Of a stretch of DNA of 64,000 nt, positions 32,718 to 41,625 are shown in pieces (positions within the stretch are counted from its first letter, which is position 1; the number at the start of each line of letters is the position of its first letter). A model generated the notes under the pieces. That model saw only the letters and a list, made by a program, of their open reading frames with translations, was not told where the DNA came from and ran no database searches. Source of the stretch: an uncultured Lachnospiraceae bacterium (GTDB lineage: Bacteria > Bacillota > Clostridia > Lachnospirales > Lachnospiraceae); NCBI GenBank assembly GCA_910587085.1, contig CAJUMC010000006.1:1-64000 (forward strand). Reading direction: 5' to 3'. The position numbers and the translations under genes were made by a program.

Positions 32718-34244
32718 TTAATCCCTTCCTCCAGCGCTGCATCGACGGTAGATTTTTCTCATACGGCGGCCTGCCTGCTGTTTATCAAAGCACTCCAGCA
32801 GCCGGCCCGGCTCCGACTTCTGCCCCACCGTTCGTCCTGCCTGCGCGATACGTCTCCCTTCCGCCCAATATTGCTGCACCGGTATTTTCTCCGTCCTGCC
32901 GACTCTCTTTATGCTCTCCTGCCGCCTCAGCTCCCTTTTCAGCATGCGCTTCAGCTCCTCCAGGCCAGTGAAGCCCTGCGCACCCTCACAGCAGGACAGC
33001 ACCTCCCGGCTTCCTCTGATATCGCTGGCGATGATAGGAAGCCCTGCCGCGGCCGCCTCAATCAGCGCCATCGGCATTCCTTCCTGCAAGGAAGGAAACA
33101 CAAACACATCCGCCGCGTACAGCAAGGAGCGGATATTCTTGCGGTATCCCAGAAGTTCTATCCTTCCGGACATCCCTGCACGGTCTATCTGCCGCTGCAG
33201 CACCTCTTTCTGTACACCTTTGCCGCAGATAAAATAGCGAAACCGCCCGCATTCCGATTTACATGCAGCTTCCGAACTGATCTGACCTTCCCATCCCTCC
33301 CTGCACCTGACTTTTCCTGCAGCTTCTCTGTCTTCTGCCAGTCTTTCCTTTTCTAGCTCCACAAATGCTTTGATTGCAAGACTGTGATTTTTTCTCGGGA
33401 TCAGCTCTCCCACACTCAGGAACACGATCTCATCTTCAGCGGCATGCAGCTCCTTCCGCATGGCTTCCCGCATTTTTATTCTTCTGCCCTCCGGCAATTC
33501 GTCCCCACGGAAGAAGGTAATATCTGCCCCGGCTCCGATCAGCCGTTCCACTTTTGTTTTTTTCCCGCAGCAGAATCTCCGAGCCCTCTTATAATCCTCG
33601 CCGTTAATCGTTATCAGCACATCCGTATACCGCGCCAGCCACCGCTCTGCCGGGTAGTACAGCAGCCAGTTGATCAGAGGAGCGCCTCTGTAAAAATGGA
33701 AGCCGTGGGCGGTATAAATCACCCTGCTCTGCGATATCTGCCTTTTTGAAGTACTTCCCTCTGTATTTCGTTTATTTTCATCTTTTACACAGAATGTTGT
33801 TTTTCCGCATCGCCTTTTCCCAGCCGATTTTCCTGACTGCTTTTCCTGCTTTTCTTTCTGCGCCGCGCATTTTTGATATCCTCTGTTCACTGCGGCAGCT
33901 GCCAGTCTTCCGATTGCGCCCCCCATCGGCGTATGGCAATGGATCAGCTCAAAATGTTCCCTCTCCAGCAGAGCCTTCAGCTGCCGGTACGCGCGCAGGG
34001 CAGGATGGAACCGGAACGGCGAGCGCTCCAGGTCAATCTGGTGACAGCGGATTCCGGTTCCGGCCAGCCTGGAATTATCGTTTCCATAGCCAGGATTCCG
34101 AAAATTGCTGGCATAGTGGACCTCATAGCCAAGCTCCTGCAGAATACGCACATTATTCATTTCAAACTGCGGTACAAAGCCGCTGACGGTCGTGACGATC
34201 AGCGCCTTCTTTTTTCCGCTGTCCGATTTTCCTGCGCCGTTCAA
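32718..34244 (-). CDS. Glycosyltransferase family 4 with charged insertion and tail
   Basis: A 508-residue GT4-type enzyme. Conserved parts are LIVTTVSGFVPQFEMNNV, RVIYTAHGFHFYRGAPLINW, LSVGELIPRKNHSLAI, and FPSLQEGMPMALIEAAAAG (E-x7-E). Between the acceptor-domain HCHTPMGGAIGRLAAA and RVIYTAHG lies about 45 extra residues rich in Lys, Gln and Ser. A second charged insertion lies near 300-325 and an 80-residue basic tail follows the fold. Relatives are about 375 residues, so these inserts are unusual. It starts with TTG at 34244 (GGAG ten bases upstream) and is the first gene after the cluster promoter, a place often taken by an initiating mannosyl- or rhamnosyltransferase. Confidence 0.87.
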   Translation of the reverse strand: MNGAGKSDSGKKKALIVTTVSGFVPQFEMNNVRILQELGYEVHYASNFRNPGYGNDNSRLAGTGIRCHQIDLERSPFRFHPALRAYRQLKALLEREHFELIHCHTPMGGAIGRLAAAAVNRGYQKCAAQKEKQEKQSGKSAGKRRCGKTTFCVKDENKRNTEGSTSKRQISQSRVIYTAHGFHFYRGAPLINWLLYYPAERWLARYTDVLITINGEDYKRARRFCCGKKTKVERLIGAGADITFFRGDELPEGRRIKMREAMRKELHAAEDEIVFLSVGELIPRKNHSLAIKAFVELEKERLAEDREAAGKVRCREGWEGQISSEAACKSECGRFRYFICGKGVQKEVLQRQIDRAGMSGRIELLGYRKNIRSLLYAADVFVFPSLQEGMPMALIEAAAAGLPIIASDIRGSREVLSCCEGAQGFTGLEELKRMLKRELRRQESIKRVGRTEKIPVQQYWAEGRRIAQAGRTVGQKSEPGRLLECFDKQQAGRRMRKIYRRCSAGGRD

Positions 34245-34283
34245 TCCACATCATCTCCATGCTTTTTCTGTTTCCGGGACGGC

Positions 34284-34350
34284 TGCATGTTTTGTTATGG
34301 CCGTTTTCCGACTTTCTGACCACCTGCATGCTTTGTTTTGACCGTTTTCC
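34284..34350. repeat. Direct repeat in the 5' leader of the polysaccharide cluster
   Basis: Two copies of a 26-base sequence (34284-34309 and 34325-34350) differ at only three positions and start 41 bases apart. A weaker third copy lies at about 34257-34275. They sit in the roughly 290-base untranslated leader between the cluster promoter and the first gene. Function unknown; a leader-RNA signal for processive antitermination is one possibility. Confidence 0.55.
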
Positions 34351-34407
34351 CGCTGCGGCTTGAGATTGAAAAAATCTGCCTTCTGTCCTTGTTTAAAATT
34401 TTTGTCC

Positions 34408-34432
34408 AAAAGTCAACTATCTGTTGACTTTT
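34408..34432. promoter_or_regulatory. Inverted repeat AAAAGTCAAC/GTTGACTTTT, candidate operator
   Basis: Perfect 10-base arms with a five-base spacer. The same GTCAAC core occurs twice more around the -35 box at 34563-34588, so this may be a binding site for the adjacent XRE protein. It could also act as a hairpin in the leader RNA; on the plus strand it ends in T6. Confidence 0.6.
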
Positions 34433-34539
34433 TTCGCGCAAATGTCCTCTCTTCAGCATAAAAATGAACATAAAAACGACTCATAAATTGCCTTCTTCGA
34501 CAAAAAATACGCTAAAAGACCGGGTTTCACCGCGGTTTC

Positions 34540-34568
34540 ATTATAGCGCCAATTTTTCGAAAAGTCAA
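34540..34568 (-). promoter_or_regulatory. Promoter of the polysaccharide cluster
   Basis: On the minus strand TTGACT (34568-34563), a 17-base spacer, and a perfect TATAAT (34545-34540). Transcription would start near 34533 and run into the 34244 gene after a long leader. GTTGAC occurs at the -35 and again 20 bases further upstream (two helical turns), overlapping the gap to the divergent XRE gene. Confidence 0.85.
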
Positions 34569-34636
34569 CTATATAAATATTTTGTCAACCTTACGAGCAC
34601 TCTATCCATAGTATCATGTGAGAAGGAGGTTTTCTT

Positions 34637-34921
34637 ATGGTTGACTTTGGGAATACTTTAAGGGCGTTGCGCAGAAAAGAAGATATGACGCAGGCGGAGC
34701 TCGCTCAAAAGCTTGATGTGACAAAATCAGTAATCAGCGCTTATGAGAACGGGCTCCGCCTGCCTTCCTATGATATTTTAATACACATTTCAAGAATTTT
34801 CCGCGTTAGCACAGATTATCTGCTCGGTCTGGAACGGCGGCAGGAAATTGACCTGTCCGGCCTGACGGACGAGGAAATATCCGCGCTTCTGCAGCTGATC
34901 AAGGCAATGAAACGAAAATAG
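34637..34921 (+). CDS. XRE-family regulator, divergent from polysaccharide cluster
   Basis: A 94-residue protein: XRE helix-turn-helix at about residues 5-62 (LRALRRKEDMTQAELAQKLD, VTKSVISAYENGLRLPSYD) and a short C-terminal helix (LTDEEISALLQLIKAMKRK). AAGGAGG lies seven bases before the ATG. It is transcribed away from the cluster and its upstream region contains the cluster promoter with repeated GTCAAC elements, so it is the obvious candidate for cluster control. Whether it represses or activates cannot be told from sequence. Confidence 0.9.
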   Translation: MVDFGNTLRALRRKEDMTQAELAQKLDVTKSVISAYENGLRLPSYDILIHISRIFRVSTDYLLGLERRQEIDLSGLTDEEISALLQLIKAMKRK

Positions 34922-35008
34922 TTCCATGCGGCAGACGGCAGCGCCGTCCTGCTGCTTCGCGCACGCCCGCTTCAAACGATGGTCTCTCACAATCTTTCCT
35001 CCCGTATT

Positions 35009-35039
35009 TTCCGGGTGACTACCGCAGCGTCACCCGGAA
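35009..35039. terminator. Hairpin overlapping the GH29 stop codon
   Basis: Perfect 11-base arms TTCCGGGTGAC (35009-35019) and GTCACCCGGAA (35029-35039), loop of nine. The stop codon of the GH29 gene lies in the hairpin. There is no T run after it in either direction, so it may protect the mRNA end rather than terminate. Confidence 0.5.
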
Positions 35040-36500
35040 CACCACCGGCTTCTCCGACGCCACTTTCTCCGTCTTCACCGCCAGCCCTTCCGCTCTCCTC
35101 TCCCACTCCGGCTCTTCATCAAAACCAAGCACGCTCACTTTATCAATAATCCCGTGGAACTTCGGCAGATGTGAGGCGTCCTGCTCGCCCAGTGCGCGGA
35201 TCAGCACCTTTCCGCCCGCCGGATAGTTCAGGCAGGTCGCATAAAGATTCTCCCCCTTCACCGTAAAACGGAAATCCTCCTTTGTGAATACTTTATCCTT
35301 CCCGTCAGTAAACTGTCCTTCCTCCACGGCCGTCGGCCCCTCCGACGCAATACGCCAGGTGCGCGTACCGTAAATCGCCTCGCCGTTTACGGCAAGCCAT
35401 TCCCCCATTTCTTCCAAAACCGCTGTATCTTCCGCCGAGATCGTACCGTCCGCCTTCGGCCCGACATTCAGCAGCAGACAGCCGTTCTTGCTGACAATGT
35501 CCACGAGATCGCAGAGGAGATCCTTTGCCTTTTTGAAATCATTATTTTTCGTATAGCACCACGAATTTTTCGCAATCGCCGTATCGGTCTGCCATGCAAA
35601 CGGCTTTACCTCCGCGAACTGTCCGCGCTCGATATCCACAACTGCCGTACCGAACATAAACGCATCGTGTTTGTAGGCAATCATTACCTCCTCGCCCCAC
35701 TCGAGCGCCCGATTGTAATAATAAGCGGCGATTTTCTTTAAATACGGCTTGGCCCCGGCATGCTGTATCCACCAGTCAAAATACAATTCCTTTACGCGGT
35801 AGCGGTCAATCAGCTCGCAGGTGCGGATCATCCAGTCTTCCAGGAATTCCTTCGACGGTGCAGGCTCGCTGAACAGGTCATGGTGCCCGCGCTCCGGCAT
35901 CGCCGGCCAGTAAAAATCTCCCGGCTCCTCGGCATCCGTGATATCGCTCTCAAACTCCTTCCCGTGCCCCATAAAAAACCAGTGCTCGATGCGGTGCGTG
36001 GACGCGCCGTTGACCAGCCCCTCTTTTTTTGCCTGTTCGCCAAGCTCGCCAAGCACGTTGCGGCGCGGCCCCATCTTTGCCGCGTTCCATTCGGACAGCG
36101 CGCTGTCATACATCTGAAAACCGTCATGATGCTCCGCCACCGGCACGATATATTTTGCCCCTGCGCGCTTAAAAAGCGAAATCCATTCCGCGGCATCAAA
36201 TTTTTCGGCCGTAAACATTGGGATAAAATCCTTATAGCCGAACTTCCTGTGCTCCCCGTAGGTTTTTACGTGATGCTCGAATTCCGGACTCCCCTGTATG
36301 TACATATTGCGCGAATACCACTCATTTCCAAACGCCGGGACACTGTAGACTCCCCAGTGGATAAAAATCCCGAATTTCGCGTCCTGAAACCACTGCGGCG
36401 TTTTATGCCGCGCCAGGGAATCCCAGCTATCCTTATATTCGCCCTCCGCGATGCACGCCTCGATTTTCTCCAATTCTTTTTGCTTGTCATAAATAAACAC
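35019..36500 (-). CDS. GH29 alpha-L-fucosidase
   Basis: A 493-residue cytoplasmic GH29 enzyme (no signal peptide). It has the typical KFGIFIHWGVYSVPAFGNEW near residue 42, PVAEHHDGFQMYDS, and the nucleophile region ELYFDWW (Asp). A C-terminal beta-domain follows from about 400. It removes terminal alpha-L-fucose from oligosaccharides; host mucin or milk glycans are likely sources. Start is GTG with GGAGG eight bases upstream. No transporter adjoins it, so it stands alone between the polysaccharide cluster regulator and the EF-G-like gene. The 210 bases upstream show no clear signal. Confidence 0.92.
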   Translation of the reverse strand: MFIYDKQKELEKIEACIAEGEYKDSWDSLARHKTPQWFQDAKFGIFIHWGVYSVPAFGNEWYSRNMYIQGSPEFEHHVKTYGEHRKFGYKDFIPMFTAEKFDAAEWISLFKRAGAKYIVPVAEHHDGFQMYDSALSEWNAAKMGPRRNVLGELGEQAKKEGLVNGASTHRIEHWFFMGHGKEFESDITDAEEPGDFYWPAMPERGHHDLFSEPAPSKEFLEDWMIRTCELIDRYRVKELYFDWWIQHAGAKPYLKKIAAYYYNRALEWGEEVMIAYKHDAFMFGTAVVDIERGQFAEVKPFAWQTDTAIAKNSWCYTKNNDFKKAKDLLCDLVDIVSKNGCLLLNVGPKADGTISAEDTAVLEEMGEWLAVNGEAIYGTRTWRIASEGPTAVEEGQFTDGKDKVFTKEDFRFTVKGENLYATCLNYPAGGKVLIRALGEQDASHLPKFHGIIDKVSVLGFDEEPEWERRAEGLAVKTEKVASEKPVVFRVTLR

Positions 36501-36713
36501 GGCAGATCTCCTCCATTCTAAAATTATTCTGTTTTTCAGCGAAGCTGCTTTTCATAAAAGTTTTTTTCAGTTCCTCAGCAAAACCACTTTCCATAAAAAT
36601 TTCCAGCTTTCCAGTAAAGAAGCTGCCGCTTCAGGATTTTTCAATCGTAAAGCAGCAGCTCTTTACAAGAAATGCCTACTCTTTATATCTTTTTTATAAA
36701 ATATCCAATCCTT

Positions 36714-38789
36714 TTACATCGTTTTCGCACTTTCATCGCAGACCTTTGCCTGTACATCCGACGGCGCCGGCTCATACCGCGCAAACTCATACGAATATGT
36801 ACCGATGCCGACCGTCATCGACCTTAAATCTGTCGAATATCCGCACAGCGCGGACATTGGAACTTCGGCCATAATCTCCTGCTGACGGTTGTGGAGCGGA
36901 TTCATGCCGAGCACCCTGCCGCGGCGCTTGTTCAGATCGCCCATAATATCGCCGGTAAAACGCTCCGGCGCAACCACCTTGATCGTTGCGATCGGCTCGA
37001 GAAGAATCGGGGTAGCATCCATAACACCCTGCTTGAACGCCTGGATCGTTGCCGTTTTAAACGCCATTTCCGAGGAATCTACATCATGGTAGGAGCCGCC
37101 GGTGAGCGTCGCCTTGATGCCGACCACCGGATAGCCCGCCAGAGGTCCCGCCTCCACGCTGTCTGCAATGCCCTTTTCCACGGCCGGGAAAAAGTTTCTC
37201 GGAACGGCGCCGCCGAATACGTTCTCCGCAAATTCATACGGCTTTTCCATATCACCGGACGGCTCGAAATCAATGATAACATGACCGTACTGTCCGTGTC
37301 CGCCGGACTGCTTTTTATATTTGTACTCCGCGGTCGATTTTTTGCGGATGGTTTCACGGTATGCCACGCGCGGCTTCGCCAGCTCGATCTCTACCTTGAA
37401 GCGCTGCGCCAGCTTGCTTGCCGCCACTTCCAGATGCTGTTCGCCGATGCCGTACAGCAGGGACTGGCGGTTCTCCTTATCGTTTACGATGCGCAGCGTC
37501 AGATCCTCCTCCATCAGCCGGGAAAGCGCCTGAGAAACCTTGTCCTCATCCCCCTTGTTCTTCGCGCGGTAGCTCTTGTACTCGTACGGCACGGATACCT
37601 TCGGGCGGTCGAACTGCACCGGATTGGCCTTCGTGGCAAGGCTGTCGCCCGTTGTTGTGCTGGAGAGCCTTCCGATGGCGCCGATATCGCCCGCATAGAG
37701 CTCCTTCACTTCAATCTGCTCCTTGCCGCGCAGGACATAGAGCCTGGAAAGCTTTTCCTCCGTCCCGGTATCGACATTGTATATGGTATCATCGGCCTTC
37801 AGCACGCCGGAGCATACCTTGATCAGCGAAAATTTACCGATAAACGGATCGGCGATCGTCTTGAATACCTTTGCCGTCATCGGCTTGTTCGCATCGTAAT
37901 CTGCCGCAAAGGTCTCGCCGGTTTTTGCATTGATGCCGGTGATAACGCATTTGTTCGGCGACGGGAAATATTTCTCCACTGCCTGCAGCAGCATGTTGGT
38001 GCCCTGCGTGTTCAGCCCGGAGCCCATCAGCACCGGAACGACGCTACAGTCGATTACGCTGGAGCGCAGAGCGGTCGAAATCTCCTGCGCGGTGAATTCC
38101 TCACCCTCAAAATATTTTTCCATCAGCTCCTCGCTCGTCTCGGCCACGGCGTCCATCAGGGCCTCGCGGTATTTGGAGACATATTCCATCGAATAATCCG
38201 GGATTGCACATTCCTCATACTCGGATAATTTAGTGAATTTCCGGCCTGCCATCTTTACGACATTGACAAACCCGACAAATTTTTCGTTTTCGCGGATCGG
38301 CGAGTGGAACGGCGCAATGCGTTTGCCGTAGAGCTCCGTCAGACGCTCGATCACGCGCCGGAAGCTGGCATTGTCATCATCCATATCCGTCACAAAGAAA
38401 ATGCGTGGTATATTATATTTTTCGCACAGATCCCACGCTTTGCGCGTGCCAACCTCCACACCCTTTTTACCGGAGACAACAATTACGGCGGCGTCGCACG
38501 CACTCACTGCCTCTTCCACCTCACCGACAAAATCGAAATAGCCCGGCGTATCGAGGAAATTGATTTTGGTATCCTCCCACAGGATCGGCACAACCGATGT
38601 GTTGACGGAGAACAGACGCTTCGTCTCTTCCTTGTCGTAGTCGCTGATGGTATTGCCCTCCTCGACCTTTCCCTGTCTGGTTGTAATGCCTGTCGTATAT
38701 GCCATCGCCTCGACGAGCGTTGTTTTTCCCGCGCCGCCGTGCCCCAGCACTGCTACATTCCGAATTTTTTCATACTTGTAAACTTCCAT
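36714..38789 (-). CDS. EF-G-like translational GTPase paralogue
   Basis: A 691-residue five-domain GTPase of the EF-G family. G1 is GHGGAGKT (residues 14-21) instead of AHIDAGKT, and G3 is DTPGYFDF instead of DTPGHVDF, so the catalytic His of switch II is Tyr. The G4 position reads TDMDD instead of NKMD, an unusual change in the guanine-recognition motif. Domains II-V follow (for example KKQSGGHGQYGHVIIDFEPS in domain IV). It is therefore a divergent paralogue, not the housekeeping fusA. Roles suggested for such paralogues include ribosome recycling or stress translation. The ATG at 38789 is preferred (GGAG upstream). Confidence 0.9.
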   Translation of the reverse strand: MEVYKYEKIRNVAVLGHGGAGKTTLVEAMAYTTGITTRQGKVEEGNTISDYDKEETKRLFSVNTSVVPILWEDTKINFLDTPGYFDFVGEVEEAVSACDAAVIVVSGKKGVEVGTRKAWDLCEKYNIPRIFFVTDMDDDNASFRRVIERLTELYGKRIAPFHSPIRENEKFVGFVNVVKMAGRKFTKLSEYEECAIPDYSMEYVSKYREALMDAVAETSEELMEKYFEGEEFTAQEISTALRSSVIDCSVVPVLMGSGLNTQGTNMLLQAVEKYFPSPNKCVITGINAKTGETFAADYDANKPMTAKVFKTIADPFIGKFSLIKVCSGVLKADDTIYNVDTGTEEKLSRLYVLRGKEQIEVKELYAGDIGAIGRLSSTTTGDSLATKANPVQFDRPKVSVPYEYKSYRAKNKGDEDKVSQALSRLMEEDLTLRIVNDKENRQSLLYGIGEQHLEVAASKLAQRFKVEIELAKPRVAYRETIRKKSTAEYKYKKQSGGHGQYGHVIIDFEPSGDMEKPYEFAENVFGGAVPRNFFPAVEKGIADSVEAGPLAGYPVVGIKATLTGGSYHDVDSSEMAFKTATIQAFKQGVMDATPILLEPIATIKVVAPERFTGDIMGDLNKRRGRVLGMNPLHNRQQEIMAEVPMSALCGYSTDLRSMTVGIGTYSYEFARYEPAPSDVQAKVCDESAKTM

Positions 38790-39033
38790 AATACACATCT
38801 CCGTTTCCGCGCGGCCTATCTTTTGCTTTCCGCAGCCTGCGCCGCAGTCTCCTTTTGCAGAAGCATCCGCTGCCGCCGGAGCGGAAGCCGCGCCGCCCGT
38901 ATCCGGGTACAGCGGAATTTGCGCAAACTACTTATTTTTATTTTACTAAATTATCATTTTAATTACAACCGAAATCTTCAATTTTCTGATTTTATTTTCG
39001 CTTTAAACCGTTGCGCTTTAAAGTACTGTAGTA

Positions 39034-39062
39034 TTGACAAAGCGAAGCAATTACGCTACAAT
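39034..39062 (+). promoter_or_regulatory. Promoter of aroF-tyrA
   Basis: TTGACA (39034-39039), 17-base spacer, TACAAT (39057-39062). Expected start near 39069 gives a leader of about 158 bases before the DAHP synthase ATG. The leader has some pairing potential (for example GCTTCCGA with TTCGGAA) but I do not recognise a T-box or attenuator. The bases 38790-39033 hold no gene. Confidence 0.8.
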
Positions 39063-39226
39063 GACGAAGGATCGGAAGGGCTGTTTTATATAAGCTTCCG
39101 AACTGGCGCGAAGCTTCGGAACAGACACAAAATCTTGAACAGACCGCTGCGGAAATCAAACAGAAAAGCGGCTGCAATTCCGGGCAGTTCAAATTTAAAT
39201 AACACAGAAAGAAGGAACGGTAATTT

Positions 39227-40240
39227 ATGATTATTGTTATGAAGCCGCAGGCTACCAGGGAAAATATCGAACATGTTCTGGGCGTGATCCGCGAAAACGG
39301 ACTGGAAGCACATCTTTCGGACGGACAGCAGGTCACAATTATCGGCGTGATCGGGGATAAAACCCGGCTGATGAATCAGAATCTGGAAATTGCAGGCGGC
39401 GTGGACCGCATCGTTTCCGTCACCGAAAGCTACAAGCTTGCAAATAAAAAGTTCCATCCGGAGAAAACCGTCGTACCGGTCGGCAGGACAAGCATCGGCG
39501 GGGATGAATTCGCTATTATGTCCGGCCCGTGCGCCGTGGAAAGTGAAGAACAGGTGCTCGAGACCGCGCGGGCAATTAAAAAAGCCGGCGCGCAGATCCT
39601 CCGCGGCGGCGCATACAAGCCGCGGACCTCCCCTTACTCCTTCCAGGGGCTTGAGGAGGACGGGCTGCGCCTGATGAAGGAGGCGAGGGAGGAAACCGGA
39701 CTGGCCGTTGTCTGCGAGGTGACGAGTCTTGCCGCCGTCGAGGCCGCCGTCAAATACGTCGATATGCTGCAGATCGGTGCGCGCAATATGCAGAATTTCT
39801 ATCTGCTCCGGGAGGCGGGCAAAACAGGGCTGCCGATCCTGCTCAAGCGCGGCCTTTCCGCAACCATTGACGAATGGCTGAATGCGGCAGAATACATTAT
39901 GGCGGAGGGCAACCCGAATGTTGTCCTGTGTGAGCGCGGCATCCGCACCTTTGAGACTGCCACGCGCAACACCCTGGATATCAGCGCCGTCCCGGTGATC
40001 CGCGAAAAAAGCCATCTGCCGGTGATCGTTGATCCGAGCCACGCAACCGGCGTGCGAAGCTATATTGCCCCGCTCGCGAAATGTGCGGTGGCGGCCGGTG
40101 CGGACGGCCTGATGATTGAGACGCACCCTTGCCCGGAAAAAGCGCTTTCGGACGGCCCGCAGTCGCTCACCTTCCCTCTCTTTGACGAGCTCTGCCGGGA
40201 TCTCAGACCGTACATTCAGCTTGCCGGAAAGCATTTTTAA
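39227..40240 (+). CDS. aroF: DAHP synthase, type I-beta with N-terminal regulatory domain
   Basis: A 337-residue 3-deoxy-7-phosphoheptulonate synthase, first enzyme of the shikimate pathway. Residues 1-70 form the ferredoxin-like regulatory domain seen in I-beta enzymes ([18 protein letters not shown]). The barrel follows with [31 protein letters not shown] and [21 protein letters not shown] precedes the ATG. It is co-directional with tyrA 22 bases downstream, so flux is directed to tyrosine/phenylalanine; feedback control through the N-terminal domain is likely. Confidence 0.95.
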   Translation: MIIVMKPQATRENIEHVLGVIRENGLEAHLSDGQQVTIIGVIGDKTRLMNQNLEIAGGVDRIVSVTESYKLANKKFHPEKTVVPVGRTSIGGDEFAIMSGPCAVESEEQVLETARAIKKAGAQILRGGAYKPRTSPYSFQGLEEDGLRLMKEAREETGLAVVCEVTSLAAVEAAVKYVDMLQIGARNMQNFYLLREAGKTGLPILLKRGLSATIDEWLNAAEYIMAEGNPNVVLCERGIRTFETATRNTLDISAVPVIREKSHLPVIVDPSHATGVRSYIAPLAKCAVAAGADGLMIETHPCPEKALSDGPQSLTFPLFDELCRDLRPYIQLAGKHF

Positions 40241-40262
40241 ACGGGCGGAAAGGAAATCTTTG

Positions 40263-41372
40263 ATGAAAGAAATCAGAACCATCGGCTTTATCGGCTTTGG
40301 GCTGATCGGCGGCTCGATCGCCAGAATCCTGCGGTCGGCTTCGCCCTCTCTCACCCTGTTTGCCTACGACCATCACCGGGACACCGTATCTCCGGGCCTT
40401 TCCGCCGCGCTGCGGGACGGCGTCCTTGACCGCGTGGAAAAAAGCCTCTCCGCGTTCTCTGCGGCGGATCTTATTTTTCTGTGCGCGCCCGTGCTGCGGA
40501 ATATCGAATATCTGAGGGCGCTTTCCGCTATTGTCCCGCCGGACTGCATCCTGACCGATGTCGGGAGCGTCAAGGGCAATATCCATGCAGCGGCCGCCGA
40601 ATGCGGACTGTCCGGACAGTTTATCGGCGGACATCCGATGGCAGGCTCCGAACAGACCGGCTACAGAAGCTCCAGCACGGAGCTTCTGGAAAATGCCTAC
40701 TATATTCTGACGCCCTCTCCTAAAACGCCTGCCCGGCTCACCGATTATATGACAGAACTTGTGCGGGGCTTCCGGGCTATCCCGGTGCTGCTCACCCCGG
40801 AAGAACACGACAATATCACGGCAGCCATCAGCCATGTACCGCATATTATCGCCGCGCAGCTCGTGAATCTCGTGCGCGCGGAGGACGACGAAAAGGAGCG
40901 CATGCGCATGCTGGCGGCCGGAGGCTTTAAAGATATCACCCGGATCGCTTCCTCCTCTCCGGAGATGTGGCGCAATGTATGCCTTACCAATGCGGCCGGA
41001 ATCAAGCGGACGCTCGACCGGTACATTGCTTCCCTGTCCGAGGTTTCAGAGGCCCTCTCCCGGGGAGATTCTTCCTATTTTTATGATATTTTTGAACAGG
41101 CAGGAAGCTACCGCAGCAGCATTCCGAACGGCAAGGGCATGCTGAACCGCTTTTTTGAGGTCTTTATCGACATCAGCGACGAGGCCGGCGCAATCGCTAC
41201 CATCGCCACGCTGCTCGGCGCAAACGGCATCAGCATCAAAAATATCGGTATTCTCCACAACCGGGAGTTCGAGCAGGGCGTACTGCGCATTGAATTCTAC
41301 GAGGAGGAAGCACTTGTCAAAGGAAAGCGTTTGCTGACCTTATATAACTACACTATTTACGAAAGAAATTAA
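40263..41372 (+). CDS. tyrA: Prephenate dehydrogenase with ACT domain
   Basis: A 369-residue enzyme. NAD-binding GFGLIGGSIARIL lies at residues 9-21. FLCAPVL, TDVGSVKGNI and IGGHPMAGSEQTGY are the prephenate dehydrogenase motifs. A C-terminal ACT domain (about 297-369: FIDISDEAGAIATIATLL) suggests allosteric control by an amino acid. It oxidatively decarboxylates prephenate to 4-hydroxyphenylpyruvate for tyrosine. The ATG at 40263 is chosen from the canonical start; the longer frame to 40116 lies inside aroF. A hairpin terminator follows at 41563. Confidence 0.95.
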   Translation: MKEIRTIGFIGFGLIGGSIARILRSASPSLTLFAYDHHRDTVSPGLSAALRDGVLDRVEKSLSAFSAADLIFLCAPVLRNIEYLRALSAIVPPDCILTDVGSVKGNIHAAAAECGLSGQFIGGHPMAGSEQTGYRSSSTELLENAYYILTPSPKTPARLTDYMTELVRGFRAIPVLLTPEEHDNITAAISHVPHIIAAQLVNLVRAEDDEKERMRMLAAGGFKDITRIASSSPEMWRNVCLTNAAGIKRTLDRYIASLSEVSEALSRGDSSYFYDIFEQAGSYRSSIPNGKGMLNRFFEVFIDISDEAGAIATIATLLGANGISIKNIGILHNREFEQGVLRIEFYEEEALVKGKRLLTLYNYTIYERN

Positions 41373-41562
41373 TGTAATAAATGTATTAAATGCTTTGATA
41401 AGTATTTCTCTGCCGGCAGATAAACTCTTTCGGACAGAGCATCCGGTTCGCACGGCTGCTCTTTTTTAACCGGCATCCGTCTGCTCCGCTTGCAAAAAGA
41501 GCTTTTCCATGATTCAGAGTCCGCTTGCGATTTTTTATCTGCATTTTATGAAAATATGCGAA

Positions 41563-41599
41563 AAAGGGCATCCATCCGGCGAACGATGGAATGCCCTTT
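41563..41599. terminator. Bidirectional terminator between tyrA and the XRE-FlhA-like gene
   Basis: Arms AAAGGGCAT-CATC (41563-41576) and GATGG-ATGCCCTTT (41585-41599) with one mismatch; A5 before and T3 after. It serves tyrA on the plus strand and the convergent 41626-42690 gene on the minus strand. The 190 bases before it hold no gene. Confidence 0.75.
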
Positions 41600-41625
41600 A
41601 ACTTATTTGTTCATCCCGGGATTTC

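Noticed and set aside
36891..38228. 445-codon plus-strand frame opposite the EF-G-like gene
   Set aside because: Antisense shadow with no start signal and no recognisable domain.
39070..39226. T-box or attenuator in the aroF-tyrA leader
   Set aside because: Some hairpin potential exists, but no T-box core sequence, no Tyr/Phe-rich leader peptide and no terminator with a T run are visible.
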